A stretch of 64,000 nucleotides of DNA from Bog-473 sp963756025. Lineage in GTDB: Bacteria > Actinomycetota > Acidimicrobiia > Acidimicrobiales > RAAP-2. The notes beneath the pieces were generated by a model. It was not told the origin of the DNA and did no database searches. It worked only from the letters and a program-made list of their open reading frames with translations. Below are positions 46,135 to 54,143 of this stretch, piece by piece (position 1 is the stretch's first letter; each line of letters begins with the position of its first letter). The translations under genes and the position numbers were made by a program. The DNA is taken from NCBI GenBank assembly GCA_963756025.1, contig CAVWMF010000001.1, positions 558,001 to 622,000 on the forward strand. The letters run 5' to 3'.

Positions 46135-46701
46135 ATGGGACGTTGGGAACCGGACAGCCGTCGCAGGCTCGAGGAGGCGGCTCTCGCCCTCTACGGCGAG
46201 AAGGGGTTCGACAACACCAGCGTGGCCGAAATCGCCGAGCGGGCCGGCCTGACGGAGCGGACGTTCTTCCGGCACTTCACCGACAAGCGCGAGGTCCTCT
46301 TCTCGGGTGCCGGGCGCGCTCCAGGAGCTGTTCGTCAGCGCCGTCGCCAGCGCCCCCGAGGGGGCGACTCCCCTCGAGGCGGTGGGCGAGGCCCTGGCGG
46401 CGGCCGGCGCCGTACTCCAGCAGCGGGGCGAGTTTCCGCGGCAGCGCCAGAGCATCATTCTGGCGAGCGTCGAGTTGCAAGAGCGTGAGCTGATCAAGCT
46501 GGCGACCTTGGCCGGCGGCACTCGCACGAGGCCTTGGCCCAGCGGGGGGTGCGCGAACCTGCGGCAAGCCTGGTCGCCGAGATCGCCGTCGCCGTCTTCA
46601 AGACCGCATTCGAGCGCTGGGTGGCGGACGGCAATCAGCGGGACCTGACAGTGCTGATGCGCGAATCGCTCGATGAGTTGAAGGTGCTGACGGCGGGTTG
46701 A
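46135..46701 (+). CDS. TetR-family transcriptional regulator, frameshifted
   Basis: ATG at 46135 opens a canonical TetR DNA-binding domain (RRRLEEAALALYGEKGFDNT, then VAEIAERAGLTERTFFRHF). The ligand domain continues one base out of frame from about 46315 (ALQELFVSAVASAPEG) and again from about 46525 (SLVAEIAVAVFKTAFERWV), ending at 46701. Two small corrections give about 188 residues, the usual family length. It faces the epimerase gene across two repeated operators, a standard autoregulated repressor layout. The DNA-binding domain itself is intact. Confidence 0.85.
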
Positions 46702-46715
46702 GGGGTGGAGCCTGG

Positions 46716-47871
46716 ACTGCTACCCGTTGTTCACCAGGCTGTAGTTCGAGGTGGACAAGGTGCCGTTGCTCTGCAGCGTCAGGCCGAAGCTGGCCCCGTT
46801 CACACCGGTGGGCACCGCCGGTGTGGTCCAGGTGGCCAGCGTCCAGGTGTTGGCCGGGGCGAAGTTCGGGCTCTGGGTCCAATAGGACCAGGCTCCGGTG
46901 CTCGAGCGGCTGTAGAGGGTGAAGTACACCGGCACGCTCGACTCGTAATAGGCACTGACGGTGTAGGTGTTGCCGGGCGTGACTGTCGGAGCACAGGTGC
47001 CGTTGTCGAGCGTTGCGATCAGGTCCGCCGTGCCCGAGGCGTAGTTGGCCACGCTGAGCGACTCGGTTCCCCCGCTGCCCTGACCGCCGGTGGCGCTGTA
47101 GGTGAAGGTCGGGGTGCTGGTGCCGTAGCTGTTGGGGGTCCAACAACTCGGGACTCCCGAGACCGCGCTGGTGAGCAATGGATCGTTCAAGGCGTTGACA
47201 CCCACGCCGGCGGCCGGGGGCACCCCACCTGCCCCGTCGTTGACCAGGCTGTAGTTCGAGGTGGACAAGGTGCCGTTGGATTGCAGCGTCAGGCCGAAGC
47301 TGGCCCCGTTGACGCCGGCCGGCACCGCCTGCGTGGTCCAGGTGGCGAGCGTCCACGTGCTGGCCGGGGCGAAGTTCGGGCTCTGGGTCCAGTACGACCA
47401 GGTGCCGGTGCTCGAGCGGCTGTACAGGGTGAAGTAGACGGGCACGCTCGACTCGTAATAGGCACTGACGGTGTAGTTGTTGCCGGGAGTCACCGTCGGG
47501 GCACAGCTGCCGTTGTCGAGCGTTGGGATGAGGTCCGCCGTGCCCGAGGCGTAGTTGGCCACACTGAGCGATTCGGCTCCCCCGCCGCCCTGGCCACCGG
47601 TGGCGTTATAGGTGAAGGTCGGCGTGTTGGTGCCGTAGCTGTTGGCGGTCCAACAGGATGGCACCCCCGAGACGGCACTGGTGAGCTGCGGATCGTTCAA
47701 TGCGTTGACGCCCACGCCGGCGGCGGGTGGCAACGTTCCCGGTGGCCCGTTGTTCACCAGGCTGTAGTTCGAGGTCGACAGCGTCCCGTTGGATTGCAGT
47801 GTCAGGCCGAAGCTGGCCCCGTTCACTCCCGTCGGCACCGCCGGGGTCGTCCAGGTCGCCGGCGTCCACGT
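46716..47871. repeat. Near-identical 1.16-kb block, copy A
   Basis: Colinear with 50150-51305 at a constant offset of 3,434 bases; by eye I count about five differences. It covers the last two and a part of the C-terminal modules of the giant repeat protein. Identity drops sharply after 47871. Confidence 0.9.
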
Positions 47872-49857
47872 GTTCGCTGCAGCGAAGGTCGGGCTCTGCG
47901 TCCAATAGGACCAGGCCCCGCTGGCGTTGCGGCTGTAGAGGGTGAAGTACACCGGCACGCTCGACTCGTAGGAGGCGCTGACCGTGTAGGTGTTGCCCGG
48001 GGTGACCGTCGGGGCGCAGGAGCCGTTGTCGAGCGTGGTGATCAGATCGGCCGTGCCCGAGGCATAGTTGGCCACGCTCAGCGATTCGGCTCCCCCGCCG
48101 CCCTGGCCACCGGTGGCGCTGTAGGTGAAGGTGGGCGTGCTGGTGCCGTAGCTGTTGGGGGTCCAACAGGTGGGAACGCCTGCCGTGGCACTGTTGAGCA
48201 AAGGATTACTCAACGCGTTAACGCCCACGCCAGCGGCCGGGGGCAGTGACCCTGGCACCCCCTGGTTCACCAAGCTGTAGTCCGAGGTGGACAAGGTGCC
48301 GTTGGACGGCAGCGTCATGCCGAAGCTTGCCCCGTTGATGGTGGACGGCACGACCGGGGATGTCCACGTGGCGAGCGTCCAGGTGTTCGCCGGCGCAAAC
48401 GTCGGGCTCTGGCTCCAATAGGCCCAGGTGTCATTGGACGCGGTTCGCCCGTAGAGGGTGAAGTAGACGGGCACGCTCGACTCGTAATAGGCGCTCAGCG
48501 TGTAGGTGTTGCCCGGGGTGACGGTCGGGGAACAGATGCCGTCGTCGAAGGTGGTCACCCACTTGGCGTCGCCCGACGCGTAGTGGGTCTGCGTGATGGT
48601 GTCTTCGCCCCCCTGGAAACCCCCGGTCGTGCTCGATGTCACGGTCGGGAAGGGAGAGGTCCCGTAGCCGGCCCACTGCCAACAAGTCGGGGAGCCCGCT
48701 GTCCCACTGGTCAAGAGCGGGTTGACCAAGGCGTTGACGCCGACGCCCGCCGCGGGAGGTGTAGTCGGCGGCGGCGCGGAAGTCTCGATGGGAGTCCCCG
48801 CAAGGGTGCAGTTGGTGGCCGAGACGCACGACATCGAAAAGGGGTTGGTCGAAACCGACTCAGCTGTCCAGGTGGTCCCGTCCCACTGATACGCCTCGTT
48901 GCCTACTCCAGGAGCCCCTCCATAGCCATCACAAGCTGTCGCAGCCGTGCACGTGAAGCCGGTGAGCGTCCCCGGGACCGATCCGTTCGGCAGGACCGAC
49001 CACGCCGTCCCGTTCCACTGCGCCAGCGAGACCTGGGCCGGCCCGCTGCCGATGCTGCCTTCCCCGATGCAGGCCGTCGCGGCAAAACAAGAGACGGCGG
49101 AGACGGCCTGGTTGCTCGGCACCGACACCATCGACCAAGCCGTACCGTTCCATTGATCGACGAGATTCGAAGAGGTCTTGCCGAGGGTGTAGCCGCCGGT
49201 CAACAGGCAGGAAGAGGCGGCGCACGATACCGCCATAAGGTGCAGGGCGGTGCTGTTCGTGGGAGCTGGGATCGAGGTGATCGACCAGGTCGACCCGTTC
49301 CATTGCTCCACCAAAGGCTGGGAGGTGCCGGGCACCGGAGGGGTGGAATACCCGATGGCCACACACGAAGAGGCTGAACCGCACGAGACCGTTGTCAGAT
49401 AACCGGTACTGAGACTCGGCCCGAGCGTCCAGGTCGTGCCGTTCCATTGTTCAATCAGGTTCTCATTGATGCCAGTGACAGGTGCTGGGGCAGAAATCGA
49501 TCGGCCCACGGCGACGCAGAAGGTCGGTGAGGTGCAGGAGACACTGAGCAGATAGTCGACTGCGTCAATGAGGGGGGTTGAATCAACCGTCCATCCCAGC
49601 CCGTTGAAGTGTTCGATCGACTCGTCCCCGACGGCGACGCACCACGAAGCCGACGTGCACGAGATCGAAGCCAGGCCCAAGCTTGGGCTTGGGGAAACTA
49701 TCCAGGTCAATGGAGTCGCGGCCGACGTCGACGAAATGCCCGCACCGAGCGTGCTCACCATGACGACCGTGAGCAGCGACGCCAGTAGCACGCCGAGTCG
49801 CTTTGACTTCACCCGTCGGTTTCGACCTCGGACAACACCGCGCACCGCTCCCGACAT
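46720..49857 (-). CDS. Giant secreted repeat protein A
   Basis: ATG at 49857 is preceded by GGGAGGGC and matches the start of paralogue B; 1,045 residues. The signal region is KSKRLGVLLASLLTVVMVST. Residues about 45-370 consist of repeats with SCTSASWCVAVG and WNGTTWTL, a Cys-containing unit of about 50 residues. Residues about 375-1045 are four modules of about 168 residues, each with PPAAGVGVNALNDPLL, VTPGNTYTVSAYYESSVPVY and TLQSNGTLSTSNYSLVN. Their pattern resembles galactose-binding-like (CBM4/9-type) beta-sandwiches, so extracellular sugar binding is a reasonable inference. No catalytic motif is seen. It is the downstream copy of a tandem duplication. Confidence 0.82.
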   Translation of the reverse strand: MSGAVRGVVRGRNRRVKSKRLGVLLASLLTVVMVSTLGAGISSTSAATPLTWIVSPSPSLGLASISCTSASWCVAVGDESIEHFNGLGWTVDSTPLIDAVDYLLSVSCTSPTFCVAVGRSISAPAPVTGINENLIEQWNGTTWTLGPSLSTGYLTTVSCGSASSCVAIGYSTPPVPGTSQPLVEQWNGSTWSITSIPAPTNSTALHLMAVSCAASSCLLTGGYTLGKTSSNLVDQWNGTAWSMVSVPSNQAVSAVSCFAATACIGEGSIGSGPAQVSLAQWNGTAWSVLPNGSVPGTLTGFTCTAATACDGYGGAPGVGNEAYQWDGTTWTAESVSTNPFSMSCVSATNCTLAGTPIETSAPPPTTPPAAGVGVNALVNPLLTSGTAGSPTCWQWAGYGTSPFPTVTSSTTGGFQGGEDTITQTHYASGDAKWVTTFDDGICSPTVTPGNTYTLSAYYESSVPVYFTLYGRTASNDTWAYWSQSPTFAPANTWTLATWTSPVVPSTINGASFGMTLPSNGTLSTSDYSLVNQGVPGSLPPAAGVGVNALSNPLLNSATAGVPTCWTPNSYGTSTPTFTYSATGGQGGGGAESLSVANYASGTADLITTLDNGSCAPTVTPGNTYTVSASYESSVPVYFTLYSRNASGAWSYWTQSPTFAAANTWTPATWTTPAVPTGVNGASFGLTLQSNGTLSTSNYSLVNNGPPGTLPPAAGVGVNALNDPQLTSAVSGVPSCWTANSYGTNTPTFTYNATGGQGGGGAESLSVANYASGTADLIPTLDNGSCAPTVTPGNNYTVSAYYESSVPVYFTLYSRSSTGTWSYWTQSPNFAPASTWTLATWTTQAVPAGVNGASFGLTLQSNGTLSTSNYSLVNDGAGGVPPAAGVGVNALNDPLLTSAVSGVPSCWTPNSYGTSTPTFTYSATGGQGSGGTESLSVANYASGTADLIATLDNGTCAPTVTPGNTYTVSAYYESSVPVYFTLYSRSSTGAWSYWTQSPNFAPANTWTLATWTTPAVPTGVNGASFGLTLQSNGTLSTSNYSLVNNG

Positions 49858-49876
49858 GAGCCCTCCCGCCACACCT

Positions 49877-49935
49877 GGCGGAAAGCCGTCCGAAGAGTCG
49901 CTCCGCCGCGACTCTCGGACCGCACGGCTCCCGCC
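49877..49935 (-). promoter_or_regulatory. Long leader hairpin A
   Basis: On the minus strand GGCGGGAGCC, then GTCCGAGAGTCGC, a six-base loop, and GCGACTCTTCGGAC followed by GGCTTTCCGCC fold into one hairpin of about 59 nt. It ends about 19 bases before the start of protein A. The same structure, with compensating changes, precedes paralogue B. Confidence 0.65.
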
Positions 49936-50053
49936 TGTTGGTTCGTAAGACTAAATGGGCATGACCTCGGAATACACCCTGCATTTGAGCGTTGGACCCT
50001 GGAATTTTGCAGACGGCAACCCCTGGAAATACAGGCACCAACCCTTGGAATGG
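49936..50053 (-). promoter_or_regulatory. Upstream region of protein A, shared with B
   Basis: This stretch is recognisably similar to 53535-53653 (for example AAATGGGCATGACCTC, then ACCCTGCATTTG, GGAATTTT and GGCAACCCCTGGAAAT). It contains no frame with coding character. It presumably carries the promoter, duplicated with the gene. No consensus -35/-10 pair stands out. Confidence 0.5.
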
Positions 50054-50149
50054 TTAGACGGCCAGGAACGAAAAGCGGACGTGTCGACGGGGGTTGTCGA
50101 CATTGAGATCCTCGAAAACGAGCGACTGCCCGATGTCGGGGGCGGCCGA
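50054..50149 (-). pseudogene. Duplicated 3' end of yjbQ
   Basis: The minus strand encodes QSLVFEDLNVDNPRRHVRFS followed by FLAV and a stop, matching the end of the intact YjbQ gene at 53654-54055 (QSLVLVDLNADNPRRHVRFS, then FLTA). It has no N-terminal part and abuts the end of paralogue B. It marks the edge of the tandem duplication that made the two giant genes. Confidence 0.85.
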
Positions 50150-51305
50150 ACTGCTACCCGTTGTTCACCAGGCTGTAGTTCGAGGTGGACAAGGTGCCGT
50201 TGGATTGCAGCGTCAGGCCGAAGCTGGCCCCGTTCACACCGGTGGGCACCGCCGGTGTGGTCCAGTTGGCCAGCGTCCAGGTGTTGGCCGGGGCGAAGTT
50301 CGGGCTCTGGGTCCAATAGGACCAGGCTCCGGTGCTCGAGCGGCTGTAGAGGGTGAAGTACACCGGCACGCTCGACTCGTAATAGGCACTGACGGTGTAG
50401 GTGTTGCCGGGCGTGACTGTCGGAGCACAGGTGCCGTTGTCGAGCGTTGCGATCAGGTCCGCCGTGCCCGAGGCGTAGTTGGCCACGCTGAGCGACTCGG
50501 TTCCCCCGCTGCCCTGACCGCCGGTGGCGCTGTAGGTGAAGGTCGGGGTGCTGGTGCCGTAGCTGTTGGGGGTCCAACAACTCGGGACTCCCGAGACCGC
50601 GCTGGTGAGCAATGGATTGTTCAAGGCGTTGACACCCACGCCGGCGGCCGGGGGCACCCCACCTGCCCCGTCGTTGACCAGGCTGTAGTTCGAGGTGGAC
50701 AAGGTGCCGTTGGATTGCAGCGTCAGGCCGAAGCTGGCCCCGTTGACGCCGGCCGGCACCGCCTGCGTGGTCCAGGTGGCGAGCGTCCACGTGCTGGCCG
50801 GGGCGAAGTTCGGGCTCTGGGTCCAGTACGACCAGGTGCCGGTGCTCGAGCGGCTGTACAGGGTGAAGTAGACGGGCACGCTCGACTCGTAATAGGCACT
50901 GACGGTGTAGTTGTTGCCGGGAGTCACCGTCGGGGCACAGCTGCCGTTGTCGAGCGTTGGGATGAGGTCCGCCGTGCCCGAGGCGTAGTTGGCCACACTG
51001 AGCGATTCGGCTCCCCCGCCGCCCTGGCCACCGGTGGCGTTATAGGTGAAGGTCGGCGTGTTGGTGCCGTAGCTGTTGGCGGTCCAACAGGATGGCACCC
51101 CCGAGACGGCACTGGTGAGCTGCGGATCGTTCAATGCGTTGACGCCCACGCCGGCGGCGGGTGGCAACGTTCCCGGTGGCCCGTTGTTCACCAGGCTGTA
51201 GTTCGAGGTCGACAGCGTCCCGTTGGATTGCAGTGTCAGGCCGAAGCTGGCCCCGTTCACTCCCGTCGGCACCGCCGGGGTCGTCCAGGTCGCCGGCGTC
51301 CACGT
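50150..51305. repeat. Near-identical 1.16-kb block, copy B
   Basis: Colinear partner of 46716-47871 without gaps. The shared left edge (ACTGCTACCCG) coincides with the junction to the yjbQ remnant. Confidence 0.9.
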
Positions 51306-53450
51306 CGTGGCCGGGGCAAAGGTCGGGCTCTGGGTCCAATAGGACCACGATCCGTTGGTGGCCCGGCTGTAGAGGGTGAAGTACACCGGCACGCTCGACT
51401 CGTAGGAGGCGCTCACGGTGTACGTGTTGCCCGGGGTGACCGTCGGGGCGCAGGTGCCGTTGTCGAGCGTGGTGATCAGATCGGCCGTACCCGAGGCGTA
51501 GTTGGCCACGCTCAGCGATTCGGTTCCCCCGCCGCCCTGGCCACCGGTGGCGCTGTAGGTGAAGGTGGGCGTGCTGGTGCCGTAGCTGTTGGGGGTCCAA
51601 CAGGTGGGAACCCCCGAGACGGCGCTGTTGAGCTGAGGGTCGTTGAGCGCGTTGACGCCCACGCCGGCGGCGGGGGGCAACGTCGTCGGCACCCCGTCGT
51701 TCACCAGGCTGTAGTCCGAAGTGGACAAGGTCCCGTTGGACTGCAGCGTCAGGCCAATGCTGGCCCCGTTCACTCCTGTCGGCACCGCCGGCGTCGTCCA
51801 GGTGGCGAGCGTCCACGTCGTGGCCGGGGCAAAGGTCGGGCTCTGGGTCCGATACGACCAGGCTCCGGTACTCGAGCGGCTGTAGAGGGTGAAGTAGACG
51901 GGCACGCTCGACTCGTAATAGGCGCTCGCGGTGTAGGCGTTGCCCGGGGTAACCGTCGGCGCGCAGGTTCCATTGTCCAACGTGGTGATCAGGTCGGCCG
52001 TGCCCGACCCGTAGTTGGCCACGCTGAGCGATTCTTGGCCACCGCCGCCTTGGCCACCGTTGGCGCTATAGGTGAAAGTGGGTGTGTTGGTGCCGTAGCT
52101 GTTGGGCGTCCAGCAGGTCGGAACCCCCGAGACGGCACTGTTGAGGAGGGGATCGCTGAGCACATTGACGCCAACCCCAGCGGCCGGGGGCGGGCCCGGG
52201 GGCAGCGTGGCAGACGTCTCGACGAAACCTGACGTTGTCTTCCCGCTCCCGACGGCGGTGCAGGCCGATGTCGAGGGGCATGAGACGGCTGTGAGGTAGT
52301 CCGAGGTGGAGGGGTTCGGGCTCGGCACGATCGACCACGTCGTTCCGTCCCACTGCTCGATCAATGTCTGCGCTGGGCTCGCACTGGCGAGGGGGTCGGA
52401 TCCGACAGCGGTGCAGGCTGAGGCCGAGGTGCACGAGACCCCATCGAGGTAGTTGTATTGCGATGAGCTTGAATTCGGGCTCGGCACGATCGACCACGTC
52501 GTCCCGTCCCACTGCTCGATCAATGTCTGCGCTGGGCCCGACGCGGTGGTGGACTGCGATCCGACAGCGGTGCAGGCTGAGGCCGACGTGCACGAGATTC
52601 CATTGAGGTTGTCGAATTGTGTTGCGCTCGAACTCGGGCTCGGCACGATCGACCAGGTCGTCCCGTTCCACTGCTCGATGAGGGTCTGCGTCGGGGCCGA
52701 ACTGGTGGTGGAGTGATATCCGACAGCGGTGCAGGCCGAAGCCGACGTGCACGAGACCGCTGCGAGGCCATCGTTGTCGGTGGCACTCGTGTCCGGACTG
52801 GGCACGACCGTCCACGTCGTCCCGTTCCACTGCTCGATGAGGGTCTGCCTGTTCGTTGCTCCGCCGGTGAGGGTGTAACCGGCGGTACCGCCGACGGCAA
52901 TGCAGTCCGAGGCCGAGATGCACGAGACCCCAGAGAGGCCGTTGATGCCACCCGGGTTGGGAGTGGGCACGACCGACCACGTCGTCCCGTTCCACTGCTC
53001 GGCGAAGTTGACGAACTCTGGCACCGTTCCTGGCTTGGTCTCTACATACCCGACGGCGCTGCACGCCGAGGCCGACGCGCACGAGACAGCATCGAGCCAG
53101 AAGGCTTGGTAACTCACTATCGGGTTCGGGCTTGGCACCACCGACCAACTTGTCCCGTTCCACTGCTCGATCAGCGTGCTTTCGTTGCCGTAGAAACCGA
53201 CGGCGGTGCAGGCCGAGGCCGAGATGCAGGAGATCCCAGACAAGTCACTACCAGAGCTCCCGCCAGCACTTCCGGGGCTCGGAGTTGGCACGATCGACCA
53301 GGTCGCCGATGCGGCCGACACCGGAGTCGAAACGGCGAGAACACCGAAGATGCCGACCAGTGGCGCCAAGGTGATGCAGGCAAGAACGAGACGAAATCGC
53401 TCCGTCCACATGGGACGAACCGGCAAAGCACCGCGCGCCACTCCCGACAT
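50154..53450 (-). CDS. Giant secreted repeat protein B
   Basis: The 1,098-residue product starts MSGVARGALPVRPMWTERFR, with GAGGGCTC upstream exactly as in paralogue A, and has a hydrophobic export signal (LVLACITLAPLVGIFGVLAV). Residues about 45-420 hold seven or eight units of SCTSASACTAVG and IEQWNGTTWSIVPSP. The rest is four modules of about 168 residues like those of A (CWTPNSYGTNTPTFTYSANG, APTVTPGN). The last two modules are almost identical in DNA to those of A, while the N-terminal halves differ, so the ends are being homogenised. An extracellular binding or matrix role is inferred. Confidence 0.82.
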   Translation of the reverse strand: MSGVARGALPVRPMWTERFRLVLACITLAPLVGIFGVLAVSTPVSAASATWSIVPTPSPGSAGGSSGSDLSGISCISASACTAVGFYGNESTLIEQWNGTSWSVVPSPNPIVSYQAFWLDAVSCASASACSAVGYVETKPGTVPEFVNFAEQWNGTTWSVVPTPNPGGINGLSGVSCISASDCIAVGGTAGYTLTGGATNRQTLIEQWNGTTWTVVPSPDTSATDNDGLAAVSCTSASACTAVGYHSTTSSAPTQTLIEQWNGTTWSIVPSPSSSATQFDNLNGISCTSASACTAVGSQSTTASGPAQTLIEQWDGTTWSIVPSPNSSSSQYNYLDGVSCTSASACTAVGSDPLASASPAQTLIEQWDGTTWSIVPSPNPSTSDYLTAVSCPSTSACTAVGSGKTTSGFVETSATLPPGPPPAAGVGVNVLSDPLLNSAVSGVPTCWTPNSYGTNTPTFTYSANGGQGGGGQESLSVANYGSGTADLITTLDNGTCAPTVTPGNAYTASAYYESSVPVYFTLYSRSSTGAWSYRTQSPTFAPATTWTLATWTTPAVPTGVNGASIGLTLQSNGTLSTSDYSLVNDGVPTTLPPAAGVGVNALNDPQLNSAVSGVPTCWTPNSYGTSTPTFTYSATGGQGGGGTESLSVANYASGTADLITTLDNGTCAPTVTPGNTYTVSASYESSVPVYFTLYSRATNGSWSYWTQSPTFAPATTWTPATWTTPAVPTGVNGASFGLTLQSNGTLSTSNYSLVNNGPPGTLPPAAGVGVNALNDPQLTSAVSGVPSCWTANSYGTNTPTFTYNATGGQGGGGAESLSVANYASGTADLIPTLDNGSCAPTVTPGNNYTVSAYYESSVPVYFTLYSRSSTGTWSYWTQSPNFAPASTWTLATWTTQAVPAGVNGASFGLTLQSNGTLSTSNYSLVNDGAGGVPPAAGVGVNALNNPLLTSAVSGVPSCWTPNSYGTSTPTFTYSATGGQGSGGTESLSVANYASGTADLIATLDNGTCAPTVTPGNTYTVSAYYESSVPVYFTLYSRSSTGAWSYWTQSPNFAPANTWTLANWTTPAVPTGVNGASFGLTLQSNGTLSTSNYSLVNNG

Positions 53451-53472
53451 GAGCCCTCTTTCCGCTAGACCT

Positions 53473-53534
53473 GGCGGGGAGCCAATCCGAGGAGTCGTTC
53501 ACGCCGCGACTCCCCGGATCGCCCGGCTCCCGCC
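53473..53534 (-). promoter_or_regulatory. Long leader hairpin B
   Basis: On the minus strand GGCGGGAGCC, GGGCG, ATCCGGGGAGTCG, a loop, CGACTCCTCGGAT, TG and GGCTCCCCGCC form a 62-nt hairpin about 22 bases before the start of protein B. Several stem positions differ from hairpin A on both sides so that pairing is kept. Confidence 0.65.
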
Positions 53535-53653
53535 TGCTGGTTCGTAAGGCTAAATGGGCATGACCTCCGAATTAACCCTGCATTTGGGATTGACACCCTG
53601 GAATTTTACGGACGGCAACCCCTGGAAATTCTGGCCGGGAACCCTTGGGATGG

Positions 53654-54055
53654 CTAGGCCGTCAGGAACGAAAAGCGGACATGCCGCCGCGGGTTGTCAG
53701 CATTGAGGTCCACGAGGACGAGCGACTGCCATGTACCGAGGGCGGCCCGCCCACCTATGACCGGAATGGTGACGGACGGGCTGATGAGCGCCGGCAGCAG
53801 ATGGTCGGCGCCGTGTCCCGGTGAGCCGTGGGCATGCCGGTAGCGATCATCACGCGGCAAGATGCGCTCGAGGGCGGCGATGAGGTCACCTTCGGAGCCC
53901 GAGCCCACCTCCATGAGGGCGAGCCCGGCCGTCGCATGGGGAACGAAGACGTTGACCAGCCCGTCGCCGCCCTCGGAACAGAATCGGGCCAGTTCTGCGG
54001 AGAGGTCGACCATTTTGGAGCGGGACGTGTCGATATCGATCTCAGAGGTACGCAT
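53654..54055 (-). CDS. YjbQ family protein (UPF0047)
   Basis: ATG at 54055 (MRTSEIDIDTSRSKMVDLSA) gives 133 residues, the family size. Conserved features are FVPHATAGLALMEVGSG, the His-rich YRHAHGSPGHGADHLLPAL and LGTWQSLVLVDLN near the end. Members bind a metal through these histidines; E. coli YjbQ has weak thiamine-phosphate-synthase activity, but the true role is uncertain. It is divergent from an alcohol dehydrogenase gene. Its 3' end was copied in the duplication described at 50054. Confidence 0.9.
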   Translation of the reverse strand: MRTSEIDIDTSRSKMVDLSAELARFCSEGGDGLVNVFVPHATAGLALMEVGSGSEGDLIAALERILPRDDRYRHAHGSPGHGADHLLPALISPSVTIPVIGGRAALGTWQSLVLVDLNADNPRRHVRFSFLTA

Positions 54056-54143
54056 CGGACCATTCTGCTGCCCTGAGCGCCCCCGGCCTGTACGAAAGCA
54101 ATCGTCTAGATTTCGCCGGGTCTCGCCACGAAAGGACAATGTT

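Noticed and set aside
46705..48249. Long plus-strand open frame (514 aa) opposite protein A
   Set aside because: It is Arg/Gly/Val-rich, mirrors the repeat period of the opposite gene and has no recognised motif; it is an antisense shadow of high-GC repeats.
50094..52232. Long plus-strand open frame (712 aa) opposite protein B
   Set aside because: Same shadow pattern as opposite protein A; composition is repetitive and there is no ribosome site.
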